The position numbers and the translations under genes are program-made. This document shows, piece by piece, positions 20,764 through 30,480 of a stretch of 40,297 nt of DNA (position 1 is the stretch's first letter; every line of letters begins with the position of its first letter). The DNA is from Chara braunii (Eukaryota; Streptophyta; Charophyceae; Charales; Characeae), in NCBI GenBank assembly GCA_003427395.1, contig BFEA01000281.1:374350-414646 (forward strand), in the 5' to 3' direction. A model generated the notes under the pieces. That model did no database searches. It was not told the DNA's origin and worked only from the letters and a program-made list of their open reading frames with translations.

Positions 20764-20900
20764 ATGACCCCGCGGTAATGTTTTCACTTTCCGGCTCTCG
20801 AGACTTAGTGTGCATACTTGAAACTCTCTCTCTCTCTCTCTCATATGACCCCGCGGTAATGTTTTCACTTTCCGGCTCTCGAGACTTAGTGTGCATACTT

Positions 20901-20904
<4 letters not shown>
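20764..20904. repeat. Perfect 60-bp direct repeat flanking (TC)n
   Basis: The 60 bases beginning ATGACCCCGCGGTAATG at 20764-20823 recur identically at 20845-20904. Each copy is followed by (TC)n. The same layout of unique unit plus dinucleotide array is seen at 6708-6940. Confidence 0.95.
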
Positions 20905-20976
<72 letters not shown>

Positions 20977-21081
20977 CGCTCGCTCGCTCGCTCGCGCGTG
21001 GGCGTTTCCATTGCCTATTGCGAAACAGGAATGAATCTTCCCGCTTTCGCGGAATATGCATTCACAATGGAGAACGGAAAC

Positions 21082-21130
<49 letters not shown>
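20905..21130. repeat. (TC)n, (TCGC)n, (GT)n and (GA)n microsatellites
   Basis: (TC)n at 20905-20973 grades into CTCG units (to about 20995). (GT)n spans 21083-21114 and (GA)n 21113-21130. The very long Ser-Leu ORFs running through this region and the gap are artefacts. Confidence 0.95.
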
Positions 21131-21131
<1 letters not shown>

Positions 21132-21177
21132 GGAACGGCGAAACTTGCCGCCCCCCCTCTCCCTCCCTCCTCTTTTC

Positions 21178-21180
<3 letters not shown>

Positions 21181-21216
<36 letters not shown>

Positions 21217-21454
21217 NNNNNNNNNNNNNNNNNNNNNNNNNNNNNNNNNNNNNNNNNNNNNNNNNNNNNNNNNNNNNNNNNNNNNNNNNNNNNNNNNNNN
21301 NNNNNNNNNNNNNNNNNNNNNNNNNNNNNNNNNNNNNNNNNNNNNNNNNNNNNNNNNNNNNNNNNNNNNNNNNNNNNNNNNNNNNNNNNNNNNNNNNNNN
21401 NNNNNNNNNNNNNNNNNNNNNNNNNNNNNNNNNNNNNNNNNNNNNNNNNNNNNN

Positions 21455-21500
<46 letters not shown>
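21181..21500. repeat. (TC)n microsatellite containing a 238-nt assembly gap
   Basis: TC repeats at 21181-21216 and 21455-21500 flank N residues at 21217-21454. The same phase on both sides suggests the missing bases are more TC repeat. Confidence 0.98.
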
Positions 21501-21502
<2 letters not shown>

Positions 21503-21657
21503 GAGCGGAAACGAAAAGCAAGCGGTTGTATCTCGCATTTTCTTTTTTTTTTTTTCTCTCTTCTCTTTTTCCACCTTTCGTGGTGTTTTTCTTTTTTTTT
21601 TTCCCTCTTTTCGTTTTTGTATATATCAACAACTGCTCCAGGACTTGGACGCCTGGT

Positions 21658-21707
21658 AGTCCGAGCCTCGGCACGGATCGGCCTACCAGTCAGCCGAGGC
21701 TCGGACT
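21658..21707. repeat. Perfect 15-bp hairpin
   Basis: AGTCCGAGCCTCGGC (21658-21672) and its exact reverse complement (21693-21707) are separated by a 20-nt loop. It stands alone; no U-run follows that would suggest a terminator, and no function is assigned. Confidence 0.7.
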
Positions 21708-22343
21708 TGATAGCTGGGCCAAGTACTGGTGGTTTAAGAGGAATACGTTTCGATTGGGTAGGAGGTCGGTGTTATGGACTTTGTGGTGGCAGAGGTGTGT
21801 CTTGGCGATGGAGGGGGCAAGGGTGGAGGGAGGACAAGTGATGGAGCAAATCCAACAACTTGTTCAAACAGAGATTACGAACCAACTTTAATGGCAGGCG
21901 GTCAAGCAGATGATGAGCTTTATGCATACAAATGACACATAAACAAGATCATCTCCCAGTTCGGCGTGGAATGGCTAGGAGGGGCTCGGTAGGGATGGAT
22001 AGTAGAAGTAATCTGGTGGTTAGACCCCCCGGCTCAAGGAGGAAAACAACAAGAGGGAGGGGAGCTACCAATGACTGCCATGGTCAGGGACTATCCGCTG
22101 CAGTTTTGTGAGTGGACAACAGTTGACCCAGGCACCCCGCTGAGACCAGCTTGGAACCTCCCGGACCAGTTCCCCCCCAATCCGCTAGCAATGGTCGAAA
22201 TTCTACAAGAGGAAGAGTAGGGCAAGGGGGAGGAAGGGAGGAACAAGAGGGCTCCTCTGGAGCCCCCCCTGCCCCCCTTCACCTCCCCCCCCCCGAGCAC
22301 AGGAACAGCAACTCCTTTGGACTTAGTCTCCAAAGACAAGACC

Positions 22344-22490
22344 CGTGCAGTTAACCCCTGGGACATCCAGGGCAATCAATGCTGACGGCCCCTCTCAAGG
22401 CACAAGCAGAGCAAAGAGCCAGTCTGAGACTGTTAAACACATTACCCCGCACAGTTAATCCCTCAGCCATCTGGGGCAATCAATGCTGGA
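22344..22490 (+). repeat. Spaced direct repeat, two ~43-bp copies
   Basis: Copies at 22344-22386 and 22448-22490 share CAGTTAA-CCCT, CATC, and GGGCAATCAATGCTG. A short relative (GGGCAATCAATG) occurs near 20405. Confidence 0.6.
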
Positions 22491-22530
22491 GAGGGTGCTT
22501 ATTCTTGTATCTCAATTTCTCAGTTGCAAC

Positions 22531-22862
22531 CTTTTTTTGGGAGGGGTAGGGGCGGGACATATCTTGTGGGTGCTAGCGGTGTTGATAAAAGCAAGAGAAA
22601 ACTACGGCGCAGTCAGGGCTTCAGTTTGTAATTGCACTTGAGGCAAACGGGACGGTAATGCTGAATGTATATGACCTACGTTTCGGGTCAGGTGGGGTCG
22701 CGTGGGGGTGTGTTGTATTCGCGGGATTGCCTGAAGTGCAATTACAAACTGTTTTTGTGACTGCGCCGAAGTTACCCCTAAAAGCAATCACCGCTAGTAC
22801 CCCAAGGAAGACTCCATGTATAGGTGAGGAGTATCACCTGCTGGAAACGTGTCCAGGGTCCC
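22531..22862 (-). mobile_element. LINE 3'-end copy split by a MITE
   Basis: On the plus strand a short T run and G-rich sequence lead into the first half of block 2 (GTGCTAGCGGTGTTGATAAAAGCA, to 22593). A 185-bp inverted-repeat element intervenes, then block 2 resumes (ATCACCGCTAGTACC from 22787) and block 1 follows (GTGAGGAGTATCACCTGCTGGAAA...GTCC). The rejoined order matches 4061-4196. Confidence 0.7.
22594..22778. mobile_element. MITE with 8-bp TSD inserted in a LINE tail
   Basis: Terminal inverted repeats contain ACTACGGCGCAGTCA on the left and, inverted on the right, ACTTCGGCGCAGTCA. An inner inverted pair TTTGTAATTGCACTT follows. The element is flanked by an exact 8-bp direct repeat TAAAAGCA (22586-22593 and 22779-22786), part of which is the interrupted host repeat. 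An 8-bp TSD fits hAT elements (8 bp) better than Mutator-like ones (usually 9 bp), though the termini do not show a standard hAT end. There is no coding capacity, so it is non-autonomous. Confidence 0.75.
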
Positions 22863-23057
22863 ATATACAACAGGTTTCTCAGGATGTCTGAGTATAGGAA
22901 TGGGGCCTGCCAGCATTGATCACCCTGGGACCCAGGGGATTGACTGAGCAGTCCTAATATTAAGGGGAATCATCTCTCCGACAGGGGTACAGGGGCTCCC
23001 TCTTCTGCCCCCCTGCTCAGGGTGCCAAAAAGACCTCTTTTCTCAGTTGTATCCAAT

Positions 23058-23192
23058 GGGACGCTGGACCCCGTTTCAGCAGGCGAGCTCCCCACCAGTA
23101 GAATGGAGCAACCAGCACCGTCTTAGTAGCACGGACTGCTCCTATCACCCCTCCTGGTAGGCGAAAGCTGGTTTTCAAAACAAACAAGAAAA
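23058..23192 (+). mobile_element. LINE 3'-end copy
   Basis: Block 1 (GGGACGCTGGACCCCGTTTC...GCTCCCCACCAGTAGAATGG), then a diverged block 2 (GGACTGCTCCTATCACCCCT), then GGTTTTCAAAACAAACAAGA as an A-rich tail. Confidence 0.7.
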
Positions 23193-23322
23193 GGGGGGCT
23201 TCCCATGCATACATCTCACTGCGATTGTGTCTATTCTCTGAATATATTGCCAAATTGACAAGGAGGTGAAGGCGAAGCGAGCTGCAACGGAACTTGCTTG
23301 GCTGAATGGTACACCGCATCAT

Positions 23323-23490
23323 GAACTGTTGTTAAACAGACCCAAGTCCGAGACTCAGTCCTGATGGAATCAGATGAGTACAATAACTGTTGAAGTACCT
23401 AGGACCAGTACACTGATGAACTGTTGATAAGCTGAACTGAGTCCGAATCTTCATTGAATCAGACGAGTAAGATAACTGCGGAACAACTGC
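23323..23490 (+). repeat. 95-bp tandem repeat, about 1.7 degenerate copies
   Basis: Units begin GAACTGTTG at 23323 and 23418 and share AGTCCGA, GAATCAGA-GAGTA and ATAACTG blocks. Confidence 0.65.
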
Positions 23491-23549
23491 GGTCAGCCGG
23501 GCAGTTCGACGATGATGCCTCAAGGCTGTCGCCCTTATGAAGAAGGGGC

Positions 23550-23765
23550 AAGTACGTTGATGTCACTTTTGAGTATCGAATGAGCAAAACAAACACGTGC
23601 CGGCAAAGAAAACAGGCACAGAGTTCGAAAAAGCAATGCAAGTGCCAACGGCCGGGGTGCCAGGCCAGGTGTCATAGCTGCAGGGGTTAGCCGCGGTGTC
23701 AGACGGAGAAAGAGGAAAAAGAAAAAGAAAAAAAAGCCCAACGGATTGTTTTATACCCAAATTGC
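23550..23765. repeat. Dispersed repeat B, copy 2
   Basis: Same orientation and order of blocks as 3040-3240, including GGCAAAGAAAAC, GTGTCAGA and GCCCAACGGAT. The 154-codon minus ORF across it (23563-24027) owes its length to this repeat and shows no domain. Confidence 0.7.
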
Positions 23766-24414
23766 TGTTTCTCAAACTCACGCCATGGTATCTTTCCGGG
23801 CACGTGATTTTTTTTGCCTTTCTGGACTCCAAACCTGCCGCATCCGCCCTTGTTCCAAAAATAAATAAATTGGTGAGCTGCAACAGGTACCCCCTCACTG
23901 GACATGTGCAATGAAGCTTTGATTCAGGTTGGCATGTTAGAAAGTCCTCCCCCCCCCAAAAAAAAGAAAAGAAGAAAGTCCTCCGGAAATGCAGATTCCC
24001 CTGCATGTTGTTTTGGACCAATAGCATGCCACTGTCAGTACCCTTTTTTTTTTTTCCGCCTACTGCGCATTCTACTTGTATCTAGACTGTCTGACTGATT
24101 GAACATTTTGAATGTACTGGGACCCTTGTGAGTTTCAAATGCATCGAGGCCCTCGGTCTCACCAGGGGGCCTGCTGCTTTCACGGGCTTACAGTTCAGCC
24201 AATCATTTCTGCAAACAAGCAGAGCTGTTATAGCATGGCCATTGCTTACTCAGCTCCCAGCATTCTCCAGTCCTTCAACTATTTCTCCATTATTACGGAT
24301 CCGCTTCAGACAATTCGATTTTCTCCGCAATCACATCGCTACAGGTATCTTCTCACGCAAACGAGTGTCAGAAAACTTCGATTTCCATTTCAACATGTTC
24401 GTCGTACTGTACAC

Positions 24415-24581
24415 GTGTGCGGATATGGCCGGCCATTGACATTCTCGGCACGGTTGAATTGGTATGCACATGAAAGTCCAAGATCCATTCTTGGGGANGT
24501 GTGCGGATATGGCCGGCCATTGACATTCTCGGCACGGTTGAATTGGTATGCACATGAAAGTCCAAGATCCATTCTTGGGGA
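24415..24581 (+). repeat. Identical 83-bp duplication around a single N
   Basis: 24415-24497 and 24499-24581 are identical by eye and separated only by one N at 24498. This is the pattern expected when two overlapping contig ends are joined without merging, so the duplication is probably artificial. Confidence 0.9.
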
Positions 24582-24718
24582 AACTACGGGGGAGTCACAA
24601 AAATGAGTTATAATTGCACTATGGGCCAAGATACAGTTTCGAATTGCATTTCGGGCAATGTATACAATCCAGCTTTCTGGCCAGGTAGGGTGCCCGAAGT
24701 GCAATTTTCTAGAACCCC
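24577..24718. mobile_element. Second member of the AATTGCACTT MITE family
   Basis: The left end (GGGGAAACTACGGGGGAGTC, then ACAAAAATGAGTTATAATTG) matches the inverted right end of the MITE at 22594-22778. The right end keeps GAAGTGCAATT but has lost about 20 bp before the terminal CCCC. No convincing TSD. Its left end coincides with the 83-bp duplication around the N. Confidence 0.6.
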
Positions 24719-24969
24719 AATCTTCCCCTTCCCTCTCTCTCTTGAGGGCTTGGATAGATGACAAGTAGTGCGATGAAGTGGTTAGTTTTTTTTTTGTTTT
24801 TTTTAAGTGGTTAGTATTTTTCTGATTCTCTAGCAATGACTTCCTGGACATGTTCCCACCACCGGCACTGTCCTTGGTTGATCTTCAGTGGTTCGGGAGG
24901 GACACACAAACGTAGTATGGTTGAGTTGACACAACTTGACGGAAATGAGGGCTGCAAGAAAAGGGACTG

Positions 24970-25086
24970 CTACCGTCTTCACCCGAATAGAACGCCCGGT
25001 CATAATGGCTGCATCAGGACAGAAAGATGCCCCAAATACGGCTATAATGACCGGGCGTTCAAGTTCTATTCGGGTGAAGACGGTAG
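24970..25086. mobile_element. Inverted-repeat element (third, unrelated MITE)
   Basis: CTACCGTCTTCACCCGAATA plus GAACGCCCGGTCAT on the left is matched by its reverse complement on the right, with four extra bases (TTGA/TCAA) inside the right arm. Total about 117 bp, loop about 40 bp. No flanking TSD could be fixed by eye. Confidence 0.65.
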
Positions 25087-25205
25087 AGTTAGCAAGGCAC
25101 AATTGGCGGCCTGGATAAGGTTGAAGAGGCGGGCCCCTTCCTTTCACAAAAAGACTGTGACAGCCATGAGTTCAGGATTCTACGCTCTCTATTTTCTTGT
25201 AAAGC

Positions 25206-25305
25206 GAAGCTGGACCCCTTTTCCAGCAGGTGCTTCTCCCCACCAATAGATTGGAGCCATCTGACAAAAGAACCATTGGTGGATGCTCTTAACATCCCCG
25301 GTGAT
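25206..25305 (+). mobile_element. LINE 3'-end copy, tail overwritten by tandem repeat
   Basis: Block 1 (GAAGCTGGACCCCTTTTCCA...CTCCCCACCAATAGATTGGA) and block 2 (GGATGCTCTTAACATCCCCG) are clear. Where an A tail is expected the 75-bp tandem unit starts. Confidence 0.7.
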
Positions 25306-25571
25306 ACTTTTTTTTCTCACAAATATTTCGTGGTCCGCGTTCAGCTCATTCATGATTAATTTACTGGATTAGGGTTGTATACTTTTTTTTCTCACAAATA
25401 TTTCATGGTCCGCGTTCAGCTCATTCATGATTAATTTACTGGATTAGGGTTGTGGACAGGGTTTGATGTGACAGTATGGCAAGTCCATATGAGGGCCTGT
25501 GATAGTCGATAGTGGACAGGGTTTCATTTGACAGTATGCCAAGTTCATAAGAGGGCCTGTGATAGTCGAGG
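25306..25571 (+). repeat. Two adjacent tandem duplications (75 bp x2, 60 bp x2)
   Basis: Unit A (ACTTTTTTTTCTCACAAATA...) occupies 25306-25380 and 25381-25455, nearly identical. Unit B (GTGGACAGGGTTTGATGTGA...) occupies 25452-25511 and 25512-25571 with a few differences. The two duplications abut or overlap by a few bases. Confidence 0.9.
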
Positions 25572-25778
25572 ATGATACGTTTCTCGTAATACATTTTTTC
25601 TTCTTTCATGCACTCTTCTCCGACTCGTTTCTCTCTGTGAGACGCCCCTTCGGGTTAGGGATGGCAATCTTATAACATTGTAACGGTTTTTCTTCCTTCT
25701 CTTTCTGAAACATCAGAGGCCGACTCTTGGCAGTCATAAGAACAATCTCCAACAGTGGGACCTCACTCGTTTGCGATG

Positions 25779-25870
25779 GCTCCAATCTATTAGTTGGGAA
25801 CTACAAGTGCTGGAAAACAACAAGTGCTGGAAAACAACCAGTGCTGGAAAACAGGTCCAACGTCACATTC
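25779..25870 (-). mobile_element. LINE 3'-end fragment with internal 17-bp triplication
   Basis: Inverted block 1 (GCTCCAATCTATTAGTTGGG...CAGGTCCAACGTCAC), in which AGTGCTGGAAAACAAC-type units of 17 bp occur three times in a row. Block 2 is only faintly visible upstream. Confidence 0.6.
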
Positions 25871-26002
25871 AAGAAGATCAGAGCATGGATATGGTACAAA
25901 GAAAGACAGCATTGACTGTCCTCTCATTGATAAAAGTTCCAATTTGAATAACAAAAGTTGAGTGAATGTGTAACCATTAGGGGGTTGATATGAGCATCCC
26001 CC

Positions 26003-27256
26003 TGCAATGACTTGCTGATTCTGCAGCCTGCGACCCCTCGACCCGAGGCTGTAACATAGGTAGGTTAGATTTGTTATTTTGTTTGGCTGAGGGCTAACCG
26101 AGATATCTGACTGTGAGGAAAATTTGTGAGGGACATATCTGTAAATTTGGGAAAATTGGAGGCCCAGACTAACCCGAATTTCCTACAGCTACCCTAACTG
26201 CGAATATCAGACCCTGGCTACCACTAGGACAGACAGGTCGTGAGGCATATGTTGTTAGACGGTCCCTATAGCCTATAGCCGGGTAGGGAGAGGCCCTGGA
26301 GGCCGAAACAAAAACGGTACCAGTCGGTCTAGTCAGTCCTGTCTAGGTCGAGTCTAGGCTAGGGTAGTCCTATGAATAGATTGTAGGAGTCTGTTCAGGG
26401 CCTTTGGCAGTTGGTACCGTGCATATCGTAACGGGCAACACGTGAACTGGAGTGGTGACAGTTTCAGCGGTGGAGGAGACAGACATAGCCGGACCTTCGA
26501 ATCGTCGGCCAAAGCTGGGACCTCCGCTGTTCTCTGACAGCACACGGGGCTGTTCAGAGGTCCGGGCTATCTGAAGTCTGCTGGAGGTAAGAGAAGTTGG
26601 TGCCCTGCTGAACTCTCCTCAGGAGTAGGGTATCAGGCAGTGGCGCTGCGGCCATAGTTGCAGCTCACGTCCTCAGAGATCATCTTTGTCAGGAGAGGTG
26701 GTGGTGCTGCAGATTCCCATCTGGGAAGTCTTCTAGCACTTCATCATCATCAGAGACTGTGGCGCTGGTCTTCTTCTTCATCCTCTGAGAGGCGCTTGGC
26801 CTCAGAGGCCTGTTTCAGGGTGGCGTTTCCCTCTGGTGGCAGTATCTGGGTGGCACTGGTTGTTTCAGGGACTCAGGGTTAGTGATAGCGGTCACTCAGG
26901 GTCGGGGGAAGAAGCGCTGCTCATTTCTGAGCAGCGCATCACAGTTTTGGGGTTATTCTGGCAAATCGAGACTCTGAGTTTAATAAACAGTGTTGATACT
27001 GTGGATGAACTGTCTTTGCTTCATTGTTTTCTGGATTTGATCTACTCGGCTTTCCTTTGTGACTGGTCGTGAGGATTCTGTGGAGCGAATTGCACTCCGT
27101 CATATCGCATGGCCAAGTCTTCCGCTGTGTTTCTCTCTCCCTGTGCGGTGTGATACACCCATCCTCTCCCCTTCCTTCTGTGTATGTATGGGCATACCTG
27201 GAAATCTATGTGAGTGAGTGTTGGTCTTCTGACAACAAGCAACCAGGTTCATAACA
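26003..27256 (+). mobile_element. Solo LTR of the Ty3 family, TSD CCCCC
   Basis: A 1254-bp relative of the two LTRs at 29207 and 37147. It starts TGCAATGACTTGCTG and ends TTCATAACA (TG...CA). It is flanked by CCCCC at 25998-26002 and 27257-27261. No internal sequence is present, so it formed by LTR-LTR recombination. It lies between block 2 and block 1 of the LINE 3' end. It is more diverged at its 5' end than the other two LTRs are from each other. The hairpin and AATAAA are at 26914-26937 and 26982-26987. Confidence 0.9.
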
Positions 27257-28090
27257 CCCCCCTACTACACCCTAATTAGTCGCACCATCTATTGGAGGGG
27301 AGCTGCACCCTCTGGAAACCAGGCCCAGCGTCCCTCACTTACAATTATGAATTTAGATATAACATGATTGGAAATTGAGAATGTCAGTTCCCCCATGCTA
27401 GTGACAATCAAAGCCTCTTCACCCCTGAGGGCGCCAAATCTCTCTTCTACTTACTAGCTCTGATCCCCCAGGCAAAAGTAGGGTAACATTTACCCTGAAC
27501 TCAGAGGCTTAAATACATAACTAAGTGACTCCAATACTCAGTATATGGCCTTACTCGTATCCAAACCATAACCTCTAAACCATACTTTTGAATGTGAGGG
27601 AAAAGGGTCCGGGAAATCAGATAGATCTTCCATTGGTGTTTCAGCATCAACCACAATCCAATCCCCAAACTGCATGTAATAATCCTTGCACACTCCTTCA
27701 GTGTCCGCTCTCTGCACCCCTTCCCACTCCCCCTTGAGGTCCCACAAGCCAGCAACGACTAAAGTCTTGAATATGCTTCAGGGTTTCGGTACTTGAGTGT
27801 AAACGTTGGATCTTTTCCTTGGTACATTCCCATCTTATTTTGATTACTGTTTGAATTTGTTGTTTGATTGTGTCGGTAAATTTAGGTCTATCAAACCTTG
27901 CTCCTTCCATTTCGTAAGTACATCTTCTCACTGAGCCAAATAGCCCATAATATTGCCGTTCTCCGCATAGTAAACAGACTATGGGTAAGCTCATCATAAG
28001 GATCCAGATTCCATGATTCTAACAAAATTGCCTTCCAATCCCATGACCACTGATATAGGGGGCCCAATTGACTCCAAATTCGGTCCTACC

Positions 28091-28280
28091 ATCTCCAAAG
28101 CAATATAGCACCCGGACATTTCAGAAACACATGTTCAATGGTCTCGGGGATAGTTCTTGATGGGAAGGCTGTCTTACAGAATTTGAACTATGGGAATGTC
28201 ATACCTTTTTGCTCCAGCGTGGTGCGATCTATCAGCCAATTGTTTGTCGGGAGACAACAGTGCTCGATTTGCCATTGTAG
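28091..28280 (-). pseudogene. LINE zf-RVT-like domain remnant
   Basis: The minus-strand reading gives a Trp-Gln-Ile-Glu-His start with CCLPTNNW, a stop (TAG), then F-K-F-C, ETIEHVFLKC and a W-R end. The spacing E-T-x-x-H-x-F-x-x-C is characteristic of the zinc-binding domain found after plant LINE-type RTs. One expected Cys appears as Phe, and the stop plus the surrounding frame changes show decay. Confidence 0.7.
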
Positions 28281-29206
28281 CAAGGCTACCTTGGCTGGTT
28301 TGGATTTCATAATTTGGAACCACTTGATTGGCTTGTCTTAGAGCTTTCTTACTTACGTTGAGATAGATCATCCATCTAGTCACCACGGGATCTTTTAATT
28401 CAACCGCAGTCTCAGCATACTATATATATAGATTTAACCGTTAGTGTATGAGAGTTTTTTTGTACACTCGACCCCTACCTCCCAAAGAGGTTCATATCCA
28501 CTTAATCAGGTTGAGCGCAAGGCAAGAAATGGGAGTGTCCAGTCCAAATGTCAACCACGTAGATTTTAGTTTCAATACCCTAATCCTGAAGATGAGGTGT
28601 TTATCTACCCATCTGTATTCCTTTTCTGGATTTGCGATGACTTTATTAGTGTGAGTCAACTTTAATAGTGACAACAGGACTCCCTCATTCCGATTAATTT
28701 GTAAACAGATGCCTATCAGATCTGGTTGATTTATAAGGGCAACCCAATCCCCCTCTTGTAAATTTGGTCCATTCCTATAAATTTTAATTCAATCTAAGGG
28801 GATCAATTCAAGAACTTTTTTGAATACCTGTACCGGATGGTGACAGTACCTCAATTTACCTTAGAGGGCAGAGGTTCCAGTTCCTTGTGTCTACATCCCA
28901 AATATCCTTGATAAGTAGAATCTCATTCTTAAACTAACCTTTCCATAAAGAGTCGATGCAATGGAGGACATACCCTTGTAAGTCTCTTAACCAACAGTTG
29001 TTGAATGGGGGTTGCTAACACACCTCGTCCCATCTCATTGGGACCACTTTGTCTAGCAGGGGGTTTTTTTCCATGTTTTGAATAAGGTAGGTCAAAAGGG
29101 GTCATTACCTGGGTCAATTATTGTCGCTTGAAAGTTTGAGATTATTGGGTTTACCAGATTTTCTTAAATCTTCCTTGGATTAAACCAAGACCTAATATCC
29201 CACTAT

Positions 29207-30466
29207 TGCAATGACTTTCTGTTTTCTGGTCGCCTGTCGTCTTTCTCTATCGAGGCTGTACTATAGGTCGGACAGATTCGTAATTTTGTTTGGCTGAGGG
29301 CTAACCGAATGACCTGCCTGCAAGGAAAAATCGTGCGGGACATATCTGCAAATTCAGGAAAATACAGGCCCGTACTAACTGAATTTCCTACAGCTACCCT
29401 AACTGCGAATAGCAGACCCGGGCCACCCCTAGGACAGCCAGGCCCTATAGGCCTAAGCTGATAGACGGTCCTATAGCCTATAGCCGGGTGGGGAAAGGCC
29501 CTAGAGGCCGAAACAAAATCGGTACCGGTCGGTCAGTCAGTCCGGTCTAGGACTCTAGGTCGAGTCTAGGCTAGTTTAGACTATAGATAGGATGGGCACA
29601 TCGATTCAGGGCTTTTGGCAGTTGGTTCCGAGTACATCGCTGCTGCGCTACGCGTGAACCAGAAGGGGGGACGACTCAGCATTGTGGGAGACAGACATAG
29701 CCAGACCTTCGGATCCGCGGCCATAGCTGGGACCTGCGCTGTACTCTGCCAGCTCGCGGGGCTGTCAGAGGTCTGGGTTATTGAGGTTTGCTGGAGGCAA
29801 GAGAAGTTGGTGCTCTGCTGGACCCTCCTCCGGAGTGGGGTTCCAGGGTGGTGGCGCTGCAGCCATAGCCGCAGCTTCTTCCTCAGAGGTCATCTTGTCA
29901 GGGTTGGGTGGCGCTGCTGCAGACTTCCATCCGGGAAGTCTTCCGACACTTCGTCATCATCAGATTCTTTGGCGCTGGTCTTCTTCTTCATCCTCTGAGT
30001 GGTGCTTGGCCTCAGAGGCCTGTTTCAGGGTGGCGCTTCCCTTTGGAGGCTGTATCTGGTTGGCGCTCGATGTTTCAGGGGCTCAGTGGTGTTATGGGTG
30101 GTTACTCAGGGTTGGGGAGTGAAGCGCTGCTCATTTCTAAGCAGCGCACTGTGGGTCTGAAGTTATTCCAACAATTCGAGACTCTGAGTTTAATAAACAG
30201 TGTAATACAGGGTTTGGACTATCATCGTTCCTGGATGTGATCTACTCAGCTTTTCTTTATGACTGGTTGTGAGGATTGAGTGGAGTGAATTGCACTTTTA
30301 GTGTACCCTGTCATATCGCATGGTCAAGTCTTCCGCTGTGTTTATCTCTCCCTGTGCGGTGTGATACTCCTATTCTCTCCCCTTTCTTCTGTGTATGTAT
30401 GGGCATACCTGGAAGTCTATGTGTGCGAGTGTGGGTCTCAGACAACAAACAACCAGAATCATATCA
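29207..30466 (+). repeat. 5' LTR
   Basis: Starts TGCAATGACTT and ends AATCATATCA, 1260 bp. A TATAGATA box-like motif lies near 29583, a hairpin at 30124-30147 and AATAAA at 30192-30197. ORFs inside (29615-29998, 29781-30122) recur in the other LTRs simply because the LTRs are homologous. Confidence 0.92.
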
Positions 30467-30468
30467 GT

Positions 30469-30480
30469 TGGTATTGGAGC
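30469..30480 (+). other. Primer binding site, initiator-Met type variant
   Basis: TGGTATTGGAGC begins two bases after the LTR. The usual plant LTR-retrotransposon PBS complementary to initiator tRNA-Met is TGGTATCAGAGC, so ten of twelve positions agree. The two differences may be decay. Confidence 0.75.

Larger units (their letters stand above)
25974..29206 (-). mobile_element. LINE non-LTR retrotransposon remnant (3' half), interrupted
   Basis: Read on the minus strand, diverged coding sequence runs from 29206 down to about 27501. It includes an RT C-terminal zinc-finger-like (zf-RVT) region at 28091-28280, with QIEHCCLPTNNW and, after a stop, an FC and ETIEHVFLKCPGAILLWR (Cys, His, Cys ligands visible). 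A W-K-A-I-L-L-E-S-W region and a basic C terminus follow. The 3' end then shows block 1 of the dispersed repeat (27283-27335), a solo LTR, and block 2 (25974-26002). This order shows that the dispersed repeat is this LINE's 3' end. Multiple stops and frame changes make it dead. The 5' side is cut at 29206 by the Ty3 element and seems to continue at 38403. Confidence 0.75.

Noticed and set aside
21658-21707. Hairpin as transcription terminator
   Set aside because: No U-run follows and the context is eukaryotic; kept only as an inverted repeat.
20718-21891. Plus and minus ORFs of 219-330 codons with long Ser-Leu, Arg-Glu and X runs
   Set aside because: They are created by (TC)n/(GA)n repeats and by the N gap; no real coding content.
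21805-22360. Possible gag-like remnant (MEQIQQLVQTEITNQ and a downstream Pro-rich frame)
   Set aside because: Frames are short with many stops and lack a zinc knuckle or other diagnostic motif.
29615-30122. ORF of about 113-127 codons present in all three LTRs
   Set aside because: Its presence follows from LTR homology; sequence is Ser-rich with no domain, and different starts and lengths in the three copies argue against selection.
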